Source: a virus. From it: a DNA stretch of 64,000 nt. The notes beneath the pieces were generated by a model. It was given only the letters and a program-made list of their open reading frames with translations, ran no database searches and had not been told where the DNA came from. Position numbers and translations under genes: made by a program. Where the stretch lies: positions 1 through 64,000 of the IMG/VR virus record IMGVR_UViG_3300033553_000478; one strand, given 5' to 3'. This document shows positions 33,440 to 41,966 of this stretch, piece after piece. Position 1 is the stretch's first letter. Each line of letters starts with the position of its first letter.

Positions 33440-34099
33440 ATGAAAACTACAATCCTTGTATCCGCTAAATTCATTGAAGTAACAATCTCTGGTATCACTA
33501 TCGTGATCAATCCAAAGAATCTATTCAAAGATCTGCAAACTCTCAAAGCATTCTGGAATAACATTATTCCGGAAGAGCGCAAAGAGAGTGTAGCTGGTTT
33601 TGGCTTCGATGAGTTCCTTGAGAACATCGAGAAATACAAACCATTTGTTGAGACCTTTATGGAATGCTTCACATTCCAGGACGGGGCCAAATCAACAATG
33701 ATCATAAATGAAGATGGCACAGTTAATATGCATAGCACTGCTCAGTCAGCCACATTCAACTTCAAAAAATACATCCAGCTGCTATCTGATATCAGTAAGC
33801 TGCAGGAGGAATCATTCAAAGCTAAATACGAAGCTGAGGAATCCGAAGAAGAAGAGCACAGGTACTGGTTCCAAGTGGAATCTTGTACTCAACCTGTAAC
33901 AGCTCATAACCTTGCTGAAGCATTAGAGTTTGACGTAGATCAAATCCTCGAAGCTGTAACAGAATTCGCTGATGAGAATGTACATCCTCACGAGCATTTA
34001 ACCAGAACTAAAATACATATGTTCTCTGAAGCATTCAGATGGAAATGCATTATACAACGTGATGGTGAGGTAACAATCATTAACACCTCAGCTGAATAA
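33440..34099 (+). CDS. Hypothetical protein, 219 aa
   Basis: N-terminal beta-rich part (TILVSAKFIEVTISGITIVI), a middle helical region, an acidic run (EAEESEEEEHRYWF) near 135-150, and a C-terminal part with DVDQILEAVTEFADENVHPH. No membrane segment. Unknown. Confidence 0.65.
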   Translation: MKTTILVSAKFIEVTISGITIVINPKNLFKDLQTLKAFWNNIIPEERKESVAGFGFDEFLENIEKYKPFVETFMECFTFQDGAKSTMIINEDGTVNMHSTAQSATFNFKKYIQLLSDISKLQEESFKAKYEAEESEEEEHRYWFQVESCTQPVTAHNLAEALEFDVDQILEAVTEFADENVHPHEHLTRTKIHMFSEAFRWKCIIQRDGEVTIINTSAE

Positions 34100-34126
34100 T
34101 AACTATTAATCCTTAATTCAATTCAA

Positions 34127-34441
34127 ATGAAAAATCCATTTAAAAAAGGCACTAAGCTTGCCACCGTTACCAGTAAAGTTATATCTCACGTAATGGGAGA
34201 TTTTCACTTCTTATTCAAAACCTCAGCTGACATAACAGCCAGGGCTGAATCAAAGATCGTGAACAAACTTACCGGACGTGCACCTTCCTCAGTCATTGAG
34301 GACAGGCACAATCGTACTGAGGCCACTCAGACGATGATCATTGACAAGTCTAAACAACTTGGCAAAACCCTCACCTCATTCTTCCACGCAGTGGATGATG
34401 CAGCTGTGGACGCAGTTCAACAAACTGAATTCAATAACTAA
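34127..34441 (+). CDS. Small protein, paralogue of the 89-aa protein at 30694
   Basis: 104 aa, begins MKNPF. VISHVMGDFHFLFKTSADIT and KIVNKLTG align with the 30694 protein. It has a longer C-terminal tail (FHAVDDAAVDAVQQTEF). Its stop overlaps the start of a membrane protein. The duplicated pair suggests dosage or diversification of a host-interaction factor. Confidence 0.68.
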   Translation: MKNPFKKGTKLATVTSKVISHVMGDFHFLFKTSADITARAESKIVNKLTGRAPSSVIEDRHNRTEATQTMIIDKSKQLGKTLTSFFHAVDDAAVDAVQQTEFNN

Positions 34442-34797
34442 TGAAGAAGTCAACTAAAGGTGGCCTGATGTTCCTTGGAATAATCGTGGCTGCCTTTATG
34501 ATTGGCGACTATATCCTATCAGCAACATTCTTTGGAATCGTTATGCTGGTAGGCTTAGTCGTCCTCGTAGAATCAATGAGCCCATTAAAATGGTTCGTAA
34601 GAAAAACATCAAAAATAATTGATGTATTAATCTTCGGAGTAACCGCAATATCAATGGCCTCTTTCGGACTCAATATGACCGCCGCTCTAACAATAGCAGG
34701 GGTGGGATATACTTTAGTCTATGCACCCTACTTGCGTGAGCAATCACCTAAGAAACAGCCAAGAGCTGATTACAGTCAAAACTTCAATCGTAAATAA
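34441..34797 (+). CDS. Membrane protein with about four spans, 118 aa
   Basis: Hydrophobic segments at about 8-24 (LMFLGIIVAAFMIGDYIL), 30-46, 60-76 and 80-96, and a basic hydrophilic tail (REQSPKKQPRADYSQNFN). Coupled to the paralogue gene upstream. Possible superinfection-exclusion or membrane-modifying protein, by analogy only. Confidence 0.65.
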   Translation: MKKSTKGGLMFLGIIVAAFMIGDYILSATFFGIVMLVGLVVLVESMSPLKWFVRKTSKIIDVLIFGVTAISMASFGLNMTAALTIAGVGYTLVYAPYLREQSPKKQPRADYSQNFNRK

Positions 34798-34799
34798 TT

Positions 34800-35039
34800 A
34801 TGTATACAGACAGTAGCACAACTGACCAATTTCCTAAAACACTGCTTATTCATAACACCAAGGGTGGAGCAGTATGGCAAGTGTATCACGTTCAAGCTGA
34901 ACACGAAGCTGAAAAACTATCCAGCAATGCTGATAAGAATGGCTTTCAGTACAGGGAACTTGTAGACCATACCAACGAAGAAGAAACATTTCCTGACTGG
35001 AGAGAAACACCAGGAGGGAAAGAAATAATTCAACCGTAA
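34800..35039 (+). CDS. Hypothetical protein, 79 aa
   Basis: Small acidic soluble protein (AVWQVYHVQAEHEAEKLSSN), starting 2 bp after the membrane gene. Unknown function. Confidence 0.6.
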   Translation: MYTDSSTTDQFPKTLLIHNTKGGAVWQVYHVQAEHEAEKLSSNADKNGFQYRELVDHTNEEETFPDWRETPGGKEIIQP

Positions 35040-35044
35040 ATAAA

Positions 35045-35206
35045 ATGGGAGATAGAATTCAAGTCCAGTTTAACAATGATAAACTGATCAAGAAAACAGG
35101 ATATATAGATGGTTACATCTTCATTCCTTTCAAAGGTATTCACGCTCTTGTAATATCTGAAAATCTAATCGTCGAAGTCCATATCGACGCAATAATAGTT
35201 TACTAA
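35045..35206 (+). CDS. Small beta-rich protein, 53 aa
   Basis: ATG 35045: MGDRIQVQFNNDKLIKKTGY then a beta-rich second half. The pattern suggests a small SH3-like or Sm-like barrel. Sits between two tightly packed genes. Unknown. Confidence 0.55.
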   Translation: MGDRIQVQFNNDKLIKKTGYIDGYIFIPFKGIHALVISENLIVEVHIDAIIVY

Positions 35207-35208
35207 TT

Positions 35209-35484
35209 ATGGCAAATGAAGATAACAAGAAGCCTCTGAATATATCAGTGGCTTACATCACAAAGGAGCTCAAGAAAGACAACAGGATCTATCGCGGAGT
35301 TATGTATTACGGCGAAGATAATCGCCCCAAATATATGCGAGCAGTAGAATTCAAGACCGATGGCTACGGCCAATTCGTAAAGCATTGCTTCGATGAAGCA
35401 TTCAGGTTTGTAGGTGGAGAAGATAAATACTATCTCGGAACCTCAGACTTTCACAACATTGAAACCTTTAATCCCGGAACATAA
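35209..35484 (+). CDS. Hypothetical protein, 91 aa
   Basis: Soluble protein (NISVAYITKELKKDNRIYRG). Stop overlaps the start of the RadC-like gene (TAATGA). Unknown. Confidence 0.6.
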   Translation: MANEDNKKPLNISVAYITKELKKDNRIYRGVMYYGEDNRPKYMRAVEFKTDGYGQFVKHCFDEAFRFVGGEDKYYLGTSDFHNIETFNPGT

Positions 35485-35936
35485 TGATCACTTACCAAAC
35501 ACCTTGTTACAAATTCAGGATTATAAAAGAGCCTAATATGAAAGCTGCAAGATGCAAAATACAAAGCTCTTCCTGCATTTCAGAATATATGAAGGCATAT
35601 CATTATGCCGATGATATCTCAGTATATGAATCCTTCTGGATCATACTTCTGAATAACGCGAATAATACAATGGGATCCCATTTAATCTCAAGCGGTTCAA
35701 TAACAGGATGCCTGGTGGATATAAGACTTATAGCGAAATATGCGCTGGAAGTTCTGGCCACCTCAATCATTCTGGTGCACAATCACCCAAGTGGTAATTT
35801 GCACCCCAGTGAAGCTGACAAGCAAATCACCAAGAAAATAATGACTGGTCTCGAAAATTTAGACATAAAAGTTCTGGACCACATCATTGTAACTGATGAA
35901 AGCTATTTCAGCTTTGCAGATGAAGGCTTACTTTAG
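35484..35936 (+). CDS. RadC/JAB-domain metalloprotease-like protein
   Basis: 150 aa. The JAMM signature is clear: HNHPSGNLHPSEAD with metal-binding His99 and His101 and Asp112, and a likely catalytic Glu49 (YESFWIILLN). RadC-type JAB domains occur on phages, plasmids and islands; their substrate is unknown. JAB proteins of the deubiquitinase superfamily also accompany ubiquitin-like systems, and one lies about 7 kb downstream (42.8-47.7 kb). The N-terminal HhH part of full RadC is missing. Confidence 0.82.
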   Translation: MITYQTPCYKFRIIKEPNMKAARCKIQSSSCISEYMKAYHYADDISVYESFWIILLNNANNTMGSHLISSGSITGCLVDIRLIAKYALEVLATSIILVHNHPSGNLHPSEADKQITKKIMTGLENLDIKVLDHIIVTDESYFSFADEGLL

Positions 35937-35940
35937 CAGA

Positions 35941-36012
35941 ATGAAAAGAGAAGATGTAATCTTTGTGGCTGCCATCTACATAGGTTTGTGGATACTGAAC
36001 TTAATGTGTTAA
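35941..36012 (+). CDS. Tiny hydrophobic peptide, 23 aa
   Basis: MKREDVIFVAAIYIGLWILN then LMC. A single hydrophobic helix with a charged start, 4 bp after the RadC-like gene. Its size makes this tentative. Confidence 0.35.
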   Translation: MKREDVIFVAAIYIGLWILNLMC

Positions 36013-36021
36013 ATATTTCTA

Positions 36022-36029
36022 TATATTTG
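36022..36029 (+). promoter_or_regulatory. Candidate -7 promoter element TATATTTG
   Basis: Matches TAnnTTTG and lies 36 bp before the ATG at 36066. The same TATATTTG octamer precedes the genes at 42511 and 49590. No clear -33 at standard spacing. Confidence 0.5.
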
Positions 36030-36065
36030 TTACTCATTGAATTCAATAACTCAAATCTATTAATT

Positions 36066-36422
36066 ATGGGAGCCTCTCCAAGAAAAGATTACGGCGCTGC
36101 TGCAGTAGTGCCGTTATCAAATCCAACCGTTAAGCGTGTAATGACGCAAAACGCCCCCTTCTCAATTCAGGCAACAGGTCACGATCTTGTACCAGGGAAA
36201 CATATTCCCCTGACAAGCGAGAATCTTGACGCCTTGGTAACAGGTACGCGAGTACTTGATGTACCTCAAGAGAAGTATGTCAAAGCTGTAACCTCAAACT
36301 TAGGGGTGTTAACCTCTGCAGATATTGGGCACAGAAATGACAAAGGTGAAGAAGTCGTAAAGACTTATACCAAAGCAGAATTATTAGCATCTACGACAAT
36401 ATTTTTGGCGAAGGTTATATAA
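36066..36422 (+). CDS. Hypothetical protein, 118 aa
   Basis: Start set at ATG 36066 (MGASPRKDYGAAAVVPLSNP) because the extension to the GTG at 35988 runs over the promoter element. Mixed fold with HDLVPGKHIPLTSENLDALV, no membrane segment. It forms a monocistronic unit with its own promoter and terminator, suggesting strong independent expression. Not recognised. Confidence 0.65.
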   Translation: MGASPRKDYGAAAVVPLSNPTVKRVMTQNAPFSIQATGHDLVPGKHIPLTSENLDALVTGTRVLDVPQEKYVKAVTSNLGVLTSADIGHRNDKGEEVVKTYTKAELLASTTIFLAKVI

Positions 36423-36442
36423 TTCTTAAATCAATTATTCAA

Positions 36443-36470
36443 GGGAGCTGTATCAACAGCTCCCTTTTAA
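36443..36470 (+). terminator. Intrinsic terminator
   Basis: Perfect 9-bp stem (36443-36451 with 36456-36464), 4-nt loop ATCA, then TTTT. Closes the 118-aa gene unit. Confidence 0.88.
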
Positions 36471-36483
36471 TTTAATTAAAACT

Positions 36484-36918
36484 ATGACTACAATTCAAGT
36501 TGCACCAACAAAATTCAATAGCAGAATCCTACACCTATACTCACAGGGATTACCATATCACAAGATCCAGAAAATTCTCAAAGTAGAATTCGATGAAGAT
36601 CTTGATGCGAAATGCCTGGGAGAAATAATGGGAGAGATCAAAAAAGAAATGGGATGCGCTACGCAATTCCAGATGGGTTGGCAGTATGCCCACCAGACAA
36701 TACAGGGAATCTTCGAAAGTATGAAAGAAGATCATGCACGGAAGCTTCAAGAGGAAGTGCAAGAAAGCTATCTTAGAGGAACTACATTCGGAAGAGATCA
36801 GGCTTTAATAATGCTCTCAGGTAGAGACCTCAACAAAGGAGTAATTGCTGGCCTTGTGGCAGCAACATTCTTTTGGGTAGTAATGATCATTGCATACTAC
36901 TACGTTTACCTGACCTAA
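36484..36918 (+). CDS. HTH-like protein with C-terminal transmembrane anchor
   Basis: The N-terminus (SRILHLYSQGLPYHKIQKIL) resembles a helix-turn-helix of the Hin/resolvase type. A central coiled-coil-like helix follows (about 65-105), and residues 118-142 form one transmembrane helix (GLVAATFFWVVMIIAYYYV). A tail-anchored DNA-binding protein could tether DNA to the membrane. Function unknown. Confidence 0.6.
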   Translation: MTTIQVAPTKFNSRILHLYSQGLPYHKIQKILKVEFDEDLDAKCLGEIMGEIKKEMGCATQFQMGWQYAHQTIQGIFESMKEDHARKLQEEVQESYLRGTTFGRDQALIMLSGRDLNKGVIAGLVAATFFWVVMIIAYYYVYLT

Positions 36919-37033
36919 AATAAGCCGCTCTAAGCGACGATCTCCCCTTCCCACTACATAGGAGTAGGGAAACCCAAGAACATCAAGATTTCAATAACGT
37001 CTGAGTCAGCTCAGGCATAAATTCAAGTTGCAA

Positions 37034-37375
37034 ATGGTTTACCAATTCACAGTACACGGCAATCTACCAAAAGGTAGTGCGTGTCCTCAGCACGAAATGT
37101 TCACTCTTTACGGAAAGCTGTTAAAGGGTGACAAGATATCCAGTCACGATAAGCAATATATAGCTGATCACCTCTGGGGAACCTTTGGCGCAAACTCCAG
37201 TACATATAGACTCGGTGGTTTCGCAGCACATTTTTCCGAAGTTCTTCCAAGGATCCTTGTAAAACAACATGGAGATTGGAGAGAATATGTAGCTCCAAAT
37301 AAATCAACATTAAGAAATGCCCTATATGGCCACATCGATGAGATGCACTATGTAGGCAAAATCCAAGCAGTATGA
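37034..37375 (+). CDS. Hypothetical protein, 113 aa
   Basis: ATG 37034 is preferred over the upstream TTG. Soluble basic protein with His/Tyr-rich segments (HDKQYIADHLWGTFG). Overlaps the next gene by 4 bp (ATGA). Unknown. Confidence 0.6.
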   Translation: MVYQFTVHGNLPKGSACPQHEMFTLYGKLLKGDKISSHDKQYIADHLWGTFGANSSTYRLGGFAAHFSEVLPRILVKQHGDWREYVAPNKSTLRNALYGHIDEMHYVGKIQAV

Positions 37376-37782
37376 AATACTTACAAGATTATATGGACAA
37401 TAAACAATCAGCTTTGTTTCAGGAGTCCTCAGCGTTCTTTGCTTTTAGCAATGAACAATTAAAAGAAGGACTTCAAAAGTTCGATTTGAAAGACACGAAA
37501 GCCATTGTCTCAATGGGAGCTGGCTTATATGTCAAGCGTGAAAATGCAAAATCATTATCTGAAGGATTAGATAAAATCTGGAATGATGCTGTTGCACAGG
37601 ATATCGCTGATCACGGACTTGAAAGAATTATTCTTAGAGAGCTTGGCAATCACGAAGCCTGGTATACCGGTGACACCGAATCTACTTGGGATGCCCTTGA
37701 GGGATATCCCGGGATTAAGAGAGAGTACGTCGATAAATTACATCGTAACCGTAACTACAAAATCCCAACAGATGAGCAGTAA
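37372..37782 (+). CDS. Hypothetical protein, 136 aa
   Basis: Helical, acidic protein (FSNEQLKEGLQKFDLKDTKA). Contains LRELGNHEAWYTGDTEST. Overlaps neighbours on both sides. Unknown. Confidence 0.62.
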   Translation: MKYLQDYMDNKQSALFQESSAFFAFSNEQLKEGLQKFDLKDTKAIVSMGAGLYVKRENAKSLSEGLDKIWNDAVAQDIADHGLERIILRELGNHEAWYTGDTESTWDALEGYPGIKREYVDKLHRNRNYKIPTDEQ

Positions 37783-37924
37783 GCTTTATTATCGAGCCTA
37801 TAAGTTTCTTAAACTTCGGGCAAAAACGGAAGATCCGTTCAAAGCTATAACTGATTTGTCTTATACGAATCAAGGTAAAATCATTGATTTCCTGAAAAGG
37901 AACCATCAAGTTAAATTCCTGTAA
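37772..37924 (+). CDS. Small basic protein, 50 aa
   Basis: Start at ATG 37772 (MSSKLYYRAYKFLKLRAKTE), overlapping the preceding gene by 11 bp. Lys/Arg-rich. The longer frame back to 37583 is a shadow of that gene. Confidence 0.5.
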   Translation: MSSKLYYRAYKFLKLRAKTEDPFKAITDLSYTNQGKIIDFLKRNHQVKFL

Positions 37925-37926
37925 TT

Positions 37927-38316
37927 ATGAATAAAGGTGAATTAATGAAGCTTGTATATGGAAGCACATCAAATATAGATAGTGCTATCCCTTCAGCTTA
38001 CTGGAATAAACTTAATACCAGAATCCACGTAATGAATTACAGAGGCTTAGGACTCGGTGAAATTCAGAACCTTTATAAGCAGGCTATTAAAAAAGGCCTG
38101 CAGATAGATTACTCTGAAGAATATGCGAAATGCGTAGAATCTGACGAGTACTTCTACAACAATTATTGTTGGCAGGAAGGAATGGAATTCTATACTCCGG
38201 ATGTGTTTGAAAAATATATCACAGGCATCCGTGATATCCGGGACCAGGACTTCAAAGATCAAGCTGAGGATATGTTCAAAGCATATCCCATTAAACCACA
38301 AGACGCAAATGATTAG
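37927..38316 (+). CDS. Hypothetical protein, 129 aa
   Basis: Helical protein with aromatic-rich middle (DEYFYNNYCWQEGMEFYTPD). Starts 2 bp after the previous gene. Unknown. Confidence 0.6.
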   Translation: MNKGELMKLVYGSTSNIDSAIPSAYWNKLNTRIHVMNYRGLGLGEIQNLYKQAIKKGLQIDYSEEYAKCVESDEYFYNNYCWQEGMEFYTPDVFEKYITGIRDIRDQDFKDQAEDMFKAYPIKPQDAND

Positions 38317-38320
38317 ACTT

Positions 38321-38674
38321 ATGAAAAAGTACGATATAAAGTTCAAGAATTGGAAATGTAATATTGAGTACGGACAGTACGGAACGGGAGCCACAGCTTT
38401 AAGCTTAATCGACCACGTAGATGGTGAGCCAGTGGCCACCGCTTCGGTAAACCTTATGAAGGAAGATATTGATCCACGTATCAGAGTAGATGTTCAATCC
38501 TCTGCAGAACTTCCCAAAGACCACGTTTATATAAAAACCTGGTCTGAAAATGAGGGAATGGTAGAAGCATTAATTGAAGCCGGAATTGTTGTTAGTCAAC
38601 ATAAGGTTGTGCCGGTAGGCCCATATGGTTCACAAGCTGTTGAAGTAAAAATTCTCAATATGCCTCAGCAATAG
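38321..38674 (+). CDS. DUF4313-like protein
   Basis: 117 aa from ATG 38321 (ATG 38309 is also possible). The layout YGQYGTGATALSLIDHVDGE, ATASVNLM, then SENEGMVEALIEAGIV resembles DUF4313, a small family common in Bacteroidota mobile elements. Function unknown. It precedes the helicase-methyltransferase gene by 6 bp. Confidence 0.6.
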   Translation: MKKYDIKFKNWKCNIEYGQYGTGATALSLIDHVDGEPVATASVNLMKEDIDPRIRVDVQSSAELPKDHVYIKTWSENEGMVEALIEAGIVVSQHKVVPVGPYGSQAVEVKILNMPQQ

Positions 38675-38680
38675 ATAAAT

Positions 38681-41287
38681 ATGTCTAATATTGCTGAAAA
38701 AGTACAGCTTTTGTTTGATGTCGGAGAATTTGAGGTGAAACCCCCTAAGCCCGTAGTTCCTATTCCTAAGATGGAAATAGTAACCAGTGTTCCCTACATA
38801 GAGGTGGACATTGGTAACATCAGGCAAATGCTCCCAAAACTCTACGATCATCAGCAACAGGATGTGCTGAAAATAGAGAAACGATTTCAAGTAGGAAAAG
38901 GATATCTGTGTACCAACGGTACTGGTACAGGAAAAACATTCGTTGGACTCGGAACAGTTAAACGGTTCTGGGCAAAAGGATGTAGAAATATTCTTATTGT
39001 TACTCCTACTGAAACGAAGTGTGGTGACTGGATTGATGAAGGCAAGCACGTTAACCTGAAGCTTTATAAGCTGGAAGGTGTAAACGACAAAGGCCACAAT
39101 ATCCGCGTCACAACGTATGCTAACTATTATCAGAACGATGAGTTAGATACGGTTATATGGGATCTCGTAGTCTACGATGAATCTCATTACCTCAACCAAA
39201 ACTCCAAAGGAAATGAAACTGCTTATTTAACCAAGCATAAATTCATTACCAATCTGCCCTCTTCTGTAAAGAACAGAGCTGGAGATATTGTTGGTGATAA
39301 ACCCAAGTATGAACTTGGGAATGATTACGAACTATATCAATGGCAGCTCGATGCCTGGAGGAATCAAATGCGGACTTACATATTTGATACAGTCGGCAAG
39401 ACCAAAGTGTTATTCCTTTCAGCTACTCCATTCGCTTACCATAAATCAATCAAGTATGCGGATGGCTGTTTGTTCGATATCACAGAGTGTATAGAGGAAC
39501 AGGAAAACCCGAGATCTGGTTATTATAATGAACCATCTCCCTGGGAGAAGTTTATGATGGAGCATTTCGGTTACCGAATGAAACATAATAAGCTGACCAT
39601 TCCAGAAACAGGAGTAGATCAAAACCTTTTAGAACGTGCGTTCTTTGAGAACCACGTTCAAAAGGGTGTAATGTCAACCAAAATATTGGAATTGGATTAC
39701 GATTACTCCCGCGACTTCTTCCTTGTAGATAGTGAGCTTGGTCACTTCATAAACTCAGGAATTGAGATGTGGTGGAATAAGGATGTTTACGAGAAATATC
39801 CTCTTATGGCTAAAGTGGTACCGAAGAAATACCGGTACCTCTACATCAATCAACTTCTGGAAGCTATTAAAGCTAAGGAGATACTTGACAGGATCCAGCA
39901 ACATCTGGACCTTGGCCGCAAGGTTGTAATCTTTCATAGTTACAATCACGCTACCGTAGAGCATCCCTTCAGGTTCAATGAAGATAAGCTTACTACAGCA
40001 GACGAAGAATGGTGGAGATCTGACCTTCGGGATGAGATACAGAAATGGTATCAGCAATTCCCGCAGTATGCAAACCTCAGCTTAAAAGGATTGAATAACT
40101 GCAGGGCTACAATCCGTGAACGCTTTCCGGATGCATTAGAATTCAATGGTACCATATCCAAGAAAAAGAAGAAGCAAAATATTGAGCTCTTCAATGATGA
40201 TAACTCCGGATATGATATAATCATTGTTCAATCTAAGGCTGGCCGTGAGGGGATATCCCTTCACGACAATAAAGGTGGCAAGCCAAGGGTATTGATCAAT
40301 CAATCATTACCAGTGGCACCAACTGAAGCTATCCAAACTGAAGGTAGAATCTACCGAAGTGGTTTGCAGAGTAACGCGATGTTTGAATATCCTGTTATTC
40401 ACACAAGCTTTGAAATGGTAGCTTTCGCAACCACGATAGCATCAAGAGCCAAGACTGCAGAAAACCTGGCAATGGGCAATTACGCCCGAGATCTGGAAAC
40501 TGCATTCAAGGAAGGCTATATGAATGCGACAATTGAAGCTCCAAGCTTGGAGCAAGGAGTTGGCGGTAAAGAGAGTGATCGTAAGCTTCTGGAAATATCT
40601 GAGTTCGACAAAGCCAAAACATATTACTGGTCCAGAGCGAAAAAGAATTCCAAGAATAAGGCAGCTGAAGGAGTTGACTACTTCGCTACGCCTGAGCCGT
40701 TAGGTATGAAGATGGTAGAGTGGTTGGATCCACAACCAGACGAGCACGGTTTAGAACCTTCGGTTGGTCACGGAGCAATCGGAAGATGGTTCCCCGGATT
40801 TAGCAACAATGTATTCGTTGAGCCAAGTTTAAAGCTATTCGGAGAAATGGCAATAAACTGTACAGGCCGTCACGAGAATGTCACCTTTGAAGAATTTAAA
40901 ATAATAAACAAAGCTGACTTCATTGCAATGAATCCACCATTCGGACACCAGGGCAGGACTGCTATTGAGCATATTCAAAAAGCTCTGATACATATGAATC
41001 AGAGATCGATGAAAGGCGCAAGACTTCTGGCCATTATTCCTAATGGTCCAGCTATGGAAAAGAAACTTGATATCCTTATGGAGCATAAAATATTCAATAG
41101 CTTCAGGTATACAGGTGAGATCTTACTCCCAGAGGTTACTTTCAAGAGAGCCGGTACCGGTGTAATGTGTAGGATTATTAAAATCGAGCACGTCAACACA
41201 GGTAACGAGCAATTCAGGAGAATTGACTTATCACGTTGCTCAACTATCGAAGAGTTCTTCGACGAGATTGAGCATTTAAATTTCTAA
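38681..41287 (+). CDS. SF2 helicase fused to a DNA methyltransferase-like domain
   Basis: 868 aa. The N-terminal half is an SF2/SNF2-type motor: Walker A GTGTGKT at 80-86, DESH box near 165, LFLSATPF motif III, and QTEGRIYRSG motif VI near 552. The C-terminal third resembles an N6-adenine methyltransferase: FATPEPLGMKMVEWL, motif I EPSVGHGAIGRWF near 690, and NPPF motif IV near 750. Helicase-methylase fusions such as P1 DarB protect phage DNA from restriction. A target-recognition domain is not obvious, so modification is inferred. Confidence 0.82.
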   Translation: MSNIAEKVQLLFDVGEFEVKPPKPVVPIPKMEIVTSVPYIEVDIGNIRQMLPKLYDHQQQDVLKIEKRFQVGKGYLCTNGTGTGKTFVGLGTVKRFWAKGCRNILIVTPTETKCGDWIDEGKHVNLKLYKLEGVNDKGHNIRVTTYANYYQNDELDTVIWDLVVYDESHYLNQNSKGNETAYLTKHKFITNLPSSVKNRAGDIVGDKPKYELGNDYELYQWQLDAWRNQMRTYIFDTVGKTKVLFLSATPFAYHKSIKYADGCLFDITECIEEQENPRSGYYNEPSPWEKFMMEHFGYRMKHNKLTIPETGVDQNLLERAFFENHVQKGVMSTKILELDYDYSRDFFLVDSELGHFINSGIEMWWNKDVYEKYPLMAKVVPKKYRYLYINQLLEAIKAKEILDRIQQHLDLGRKVVIFHSYNHATVEHPFRFNEDKLTTADEEWWRSDLRDEIQKWYQQFPQYANLSLKGLNNCRATIRERFPDALEFNGTISKKKKKQNIELFNDDNSGYDIIIVQSKAGREGISLHDNKGGKPRVLINQSLPVAPTEAIQTEGRIYRSGLQSNAMFEYPVIHTSFEMVAFATTIASRAKTAENLAMGNYARDLETAFKEGYMNATIEAPSLEQGVGGKESDRKLLEISEFDKAKTYYWSRAKKNSKNKAAEGVDYFATPEPLGMKMVEWLDPQPDEHGLEPSVGHGAIGRWFPGFSNNVFVEPSLKLFGEMAINCTGRHENVTFEEFKIINKADFIAMNPPFGHQGRTAIEHIQKALIHMNQRSMKGARLLAIIPNGPAMEKKLDILMEHKIFNSFRYTGEILLPEVTFKRAGTGVMCRIIKIEHVNTGNEQFRRIDLSRCSTIEEFFDEIEHLNF

Positions 41288-41288
41288 A

Positions 41289-41576
41289 ATGAGAAATAGA
41301 GAAAAGGACAGCATCAACTGGTTAATGAATCAGGAAGATGCCAGAGCCCTTATTCAGGTAATTAATCCAAGGGATTTTACTATTATCGAAGCGGTAACAC
41401 TTCACGTTGGAGCCGTAGATCAAGAGGAAGTAATTTCCGAAACCAGTGAAATGGTTCAATGGAAAAGAGAAGAAGCCGAACAAAAGCTTCGTATCTGGAT
41501 CAATAAAGTGAATGATATTCACGGTCATAAAGTTGGAGAGAAATACATATACTTCCGATTTAAAAAATGGAACTAA
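41289..41576 (+). CDS. Hypothetical protein, 95 aa
   Basis: Charged helical protein (ETSEMVQWKREEAEQKLRIW). Its stop overlaps the start of the next gene. Unknown. Confidence 0.6.
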   Translation: MRNREKDSINWLMNQEDARALIQVINPRDFTIIEAVTLHVGAVDQEEVISETSEMVQWKREEAEQKLRIWINKVNDIHGHKVGEKYIYFRFKKWN

Positions 41577-41821
41577 TGAAAAAAATAATCTTAGTGCTAT
41601 TCATAGTAATTAGCTGTGCTTGGCAAACTCCGGATTTAAGTAAAGCCTGGCAATCAGGTTACATTGTTGGATGGTGTTACCACCAAGAGTATTGCATTGA
41701 GCCAATACCACCAGTGGCACCAATCCCGCGGATACAGGACACAACATATAAAATGATGTACAACCGCGGGTTTATAACAGGACTCAAAGCTTATGAAAAG
41801 CAAAGAACAGGTAGAAAATAA
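41576..41821 (+). CDS. Small exported lipoprotein candidate
   Basis: Start at ATG 41576 (MKKIILVLFIVISCAWQT), overlapping the preceding stop. The hydrophobic signal ends in ISC, a possible lipobox. The mature part is Pro/Tyr-rich (IEPIPPVAPIPRIQDTTYK). Could modify the host envelope early in infection. Confidence 0.55.
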   Translation: MKKIILVLFIVISCAWQTPDLSKAWQSGYIVGWCYHQEYCIEPIPPVAPIPRIQDTTYKMMYNRGFITGLKAYEKQRTGRK

Positions 41822-41966
41822 GATCGCCATTCTAAAATCAGAACTTGAAACCCTTGACGCTATTGCGGCCAAGGGTTTTTCATTTCCTGCAGACAGGAAA
41901 CATAATGTAGAGCAGCGCCAAGTTAGGCAAGCTCTTATTGTTGGACTTAAATGGGTATTAAAATGA
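41793..41966 (+). CDS. Small protein, 57 aa
   Basis: MKSKEQVENKIAILKSELET: helical and Lys/Glu-rich, likely coiled coil. Overlaps both neighbours. Unknown. Confidence 0.5.
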   Translation: MKSKEQVENKIAILKSELETLDAIAAKGFSFPADRKHNVEQRQVRQALIVGLKWVLK

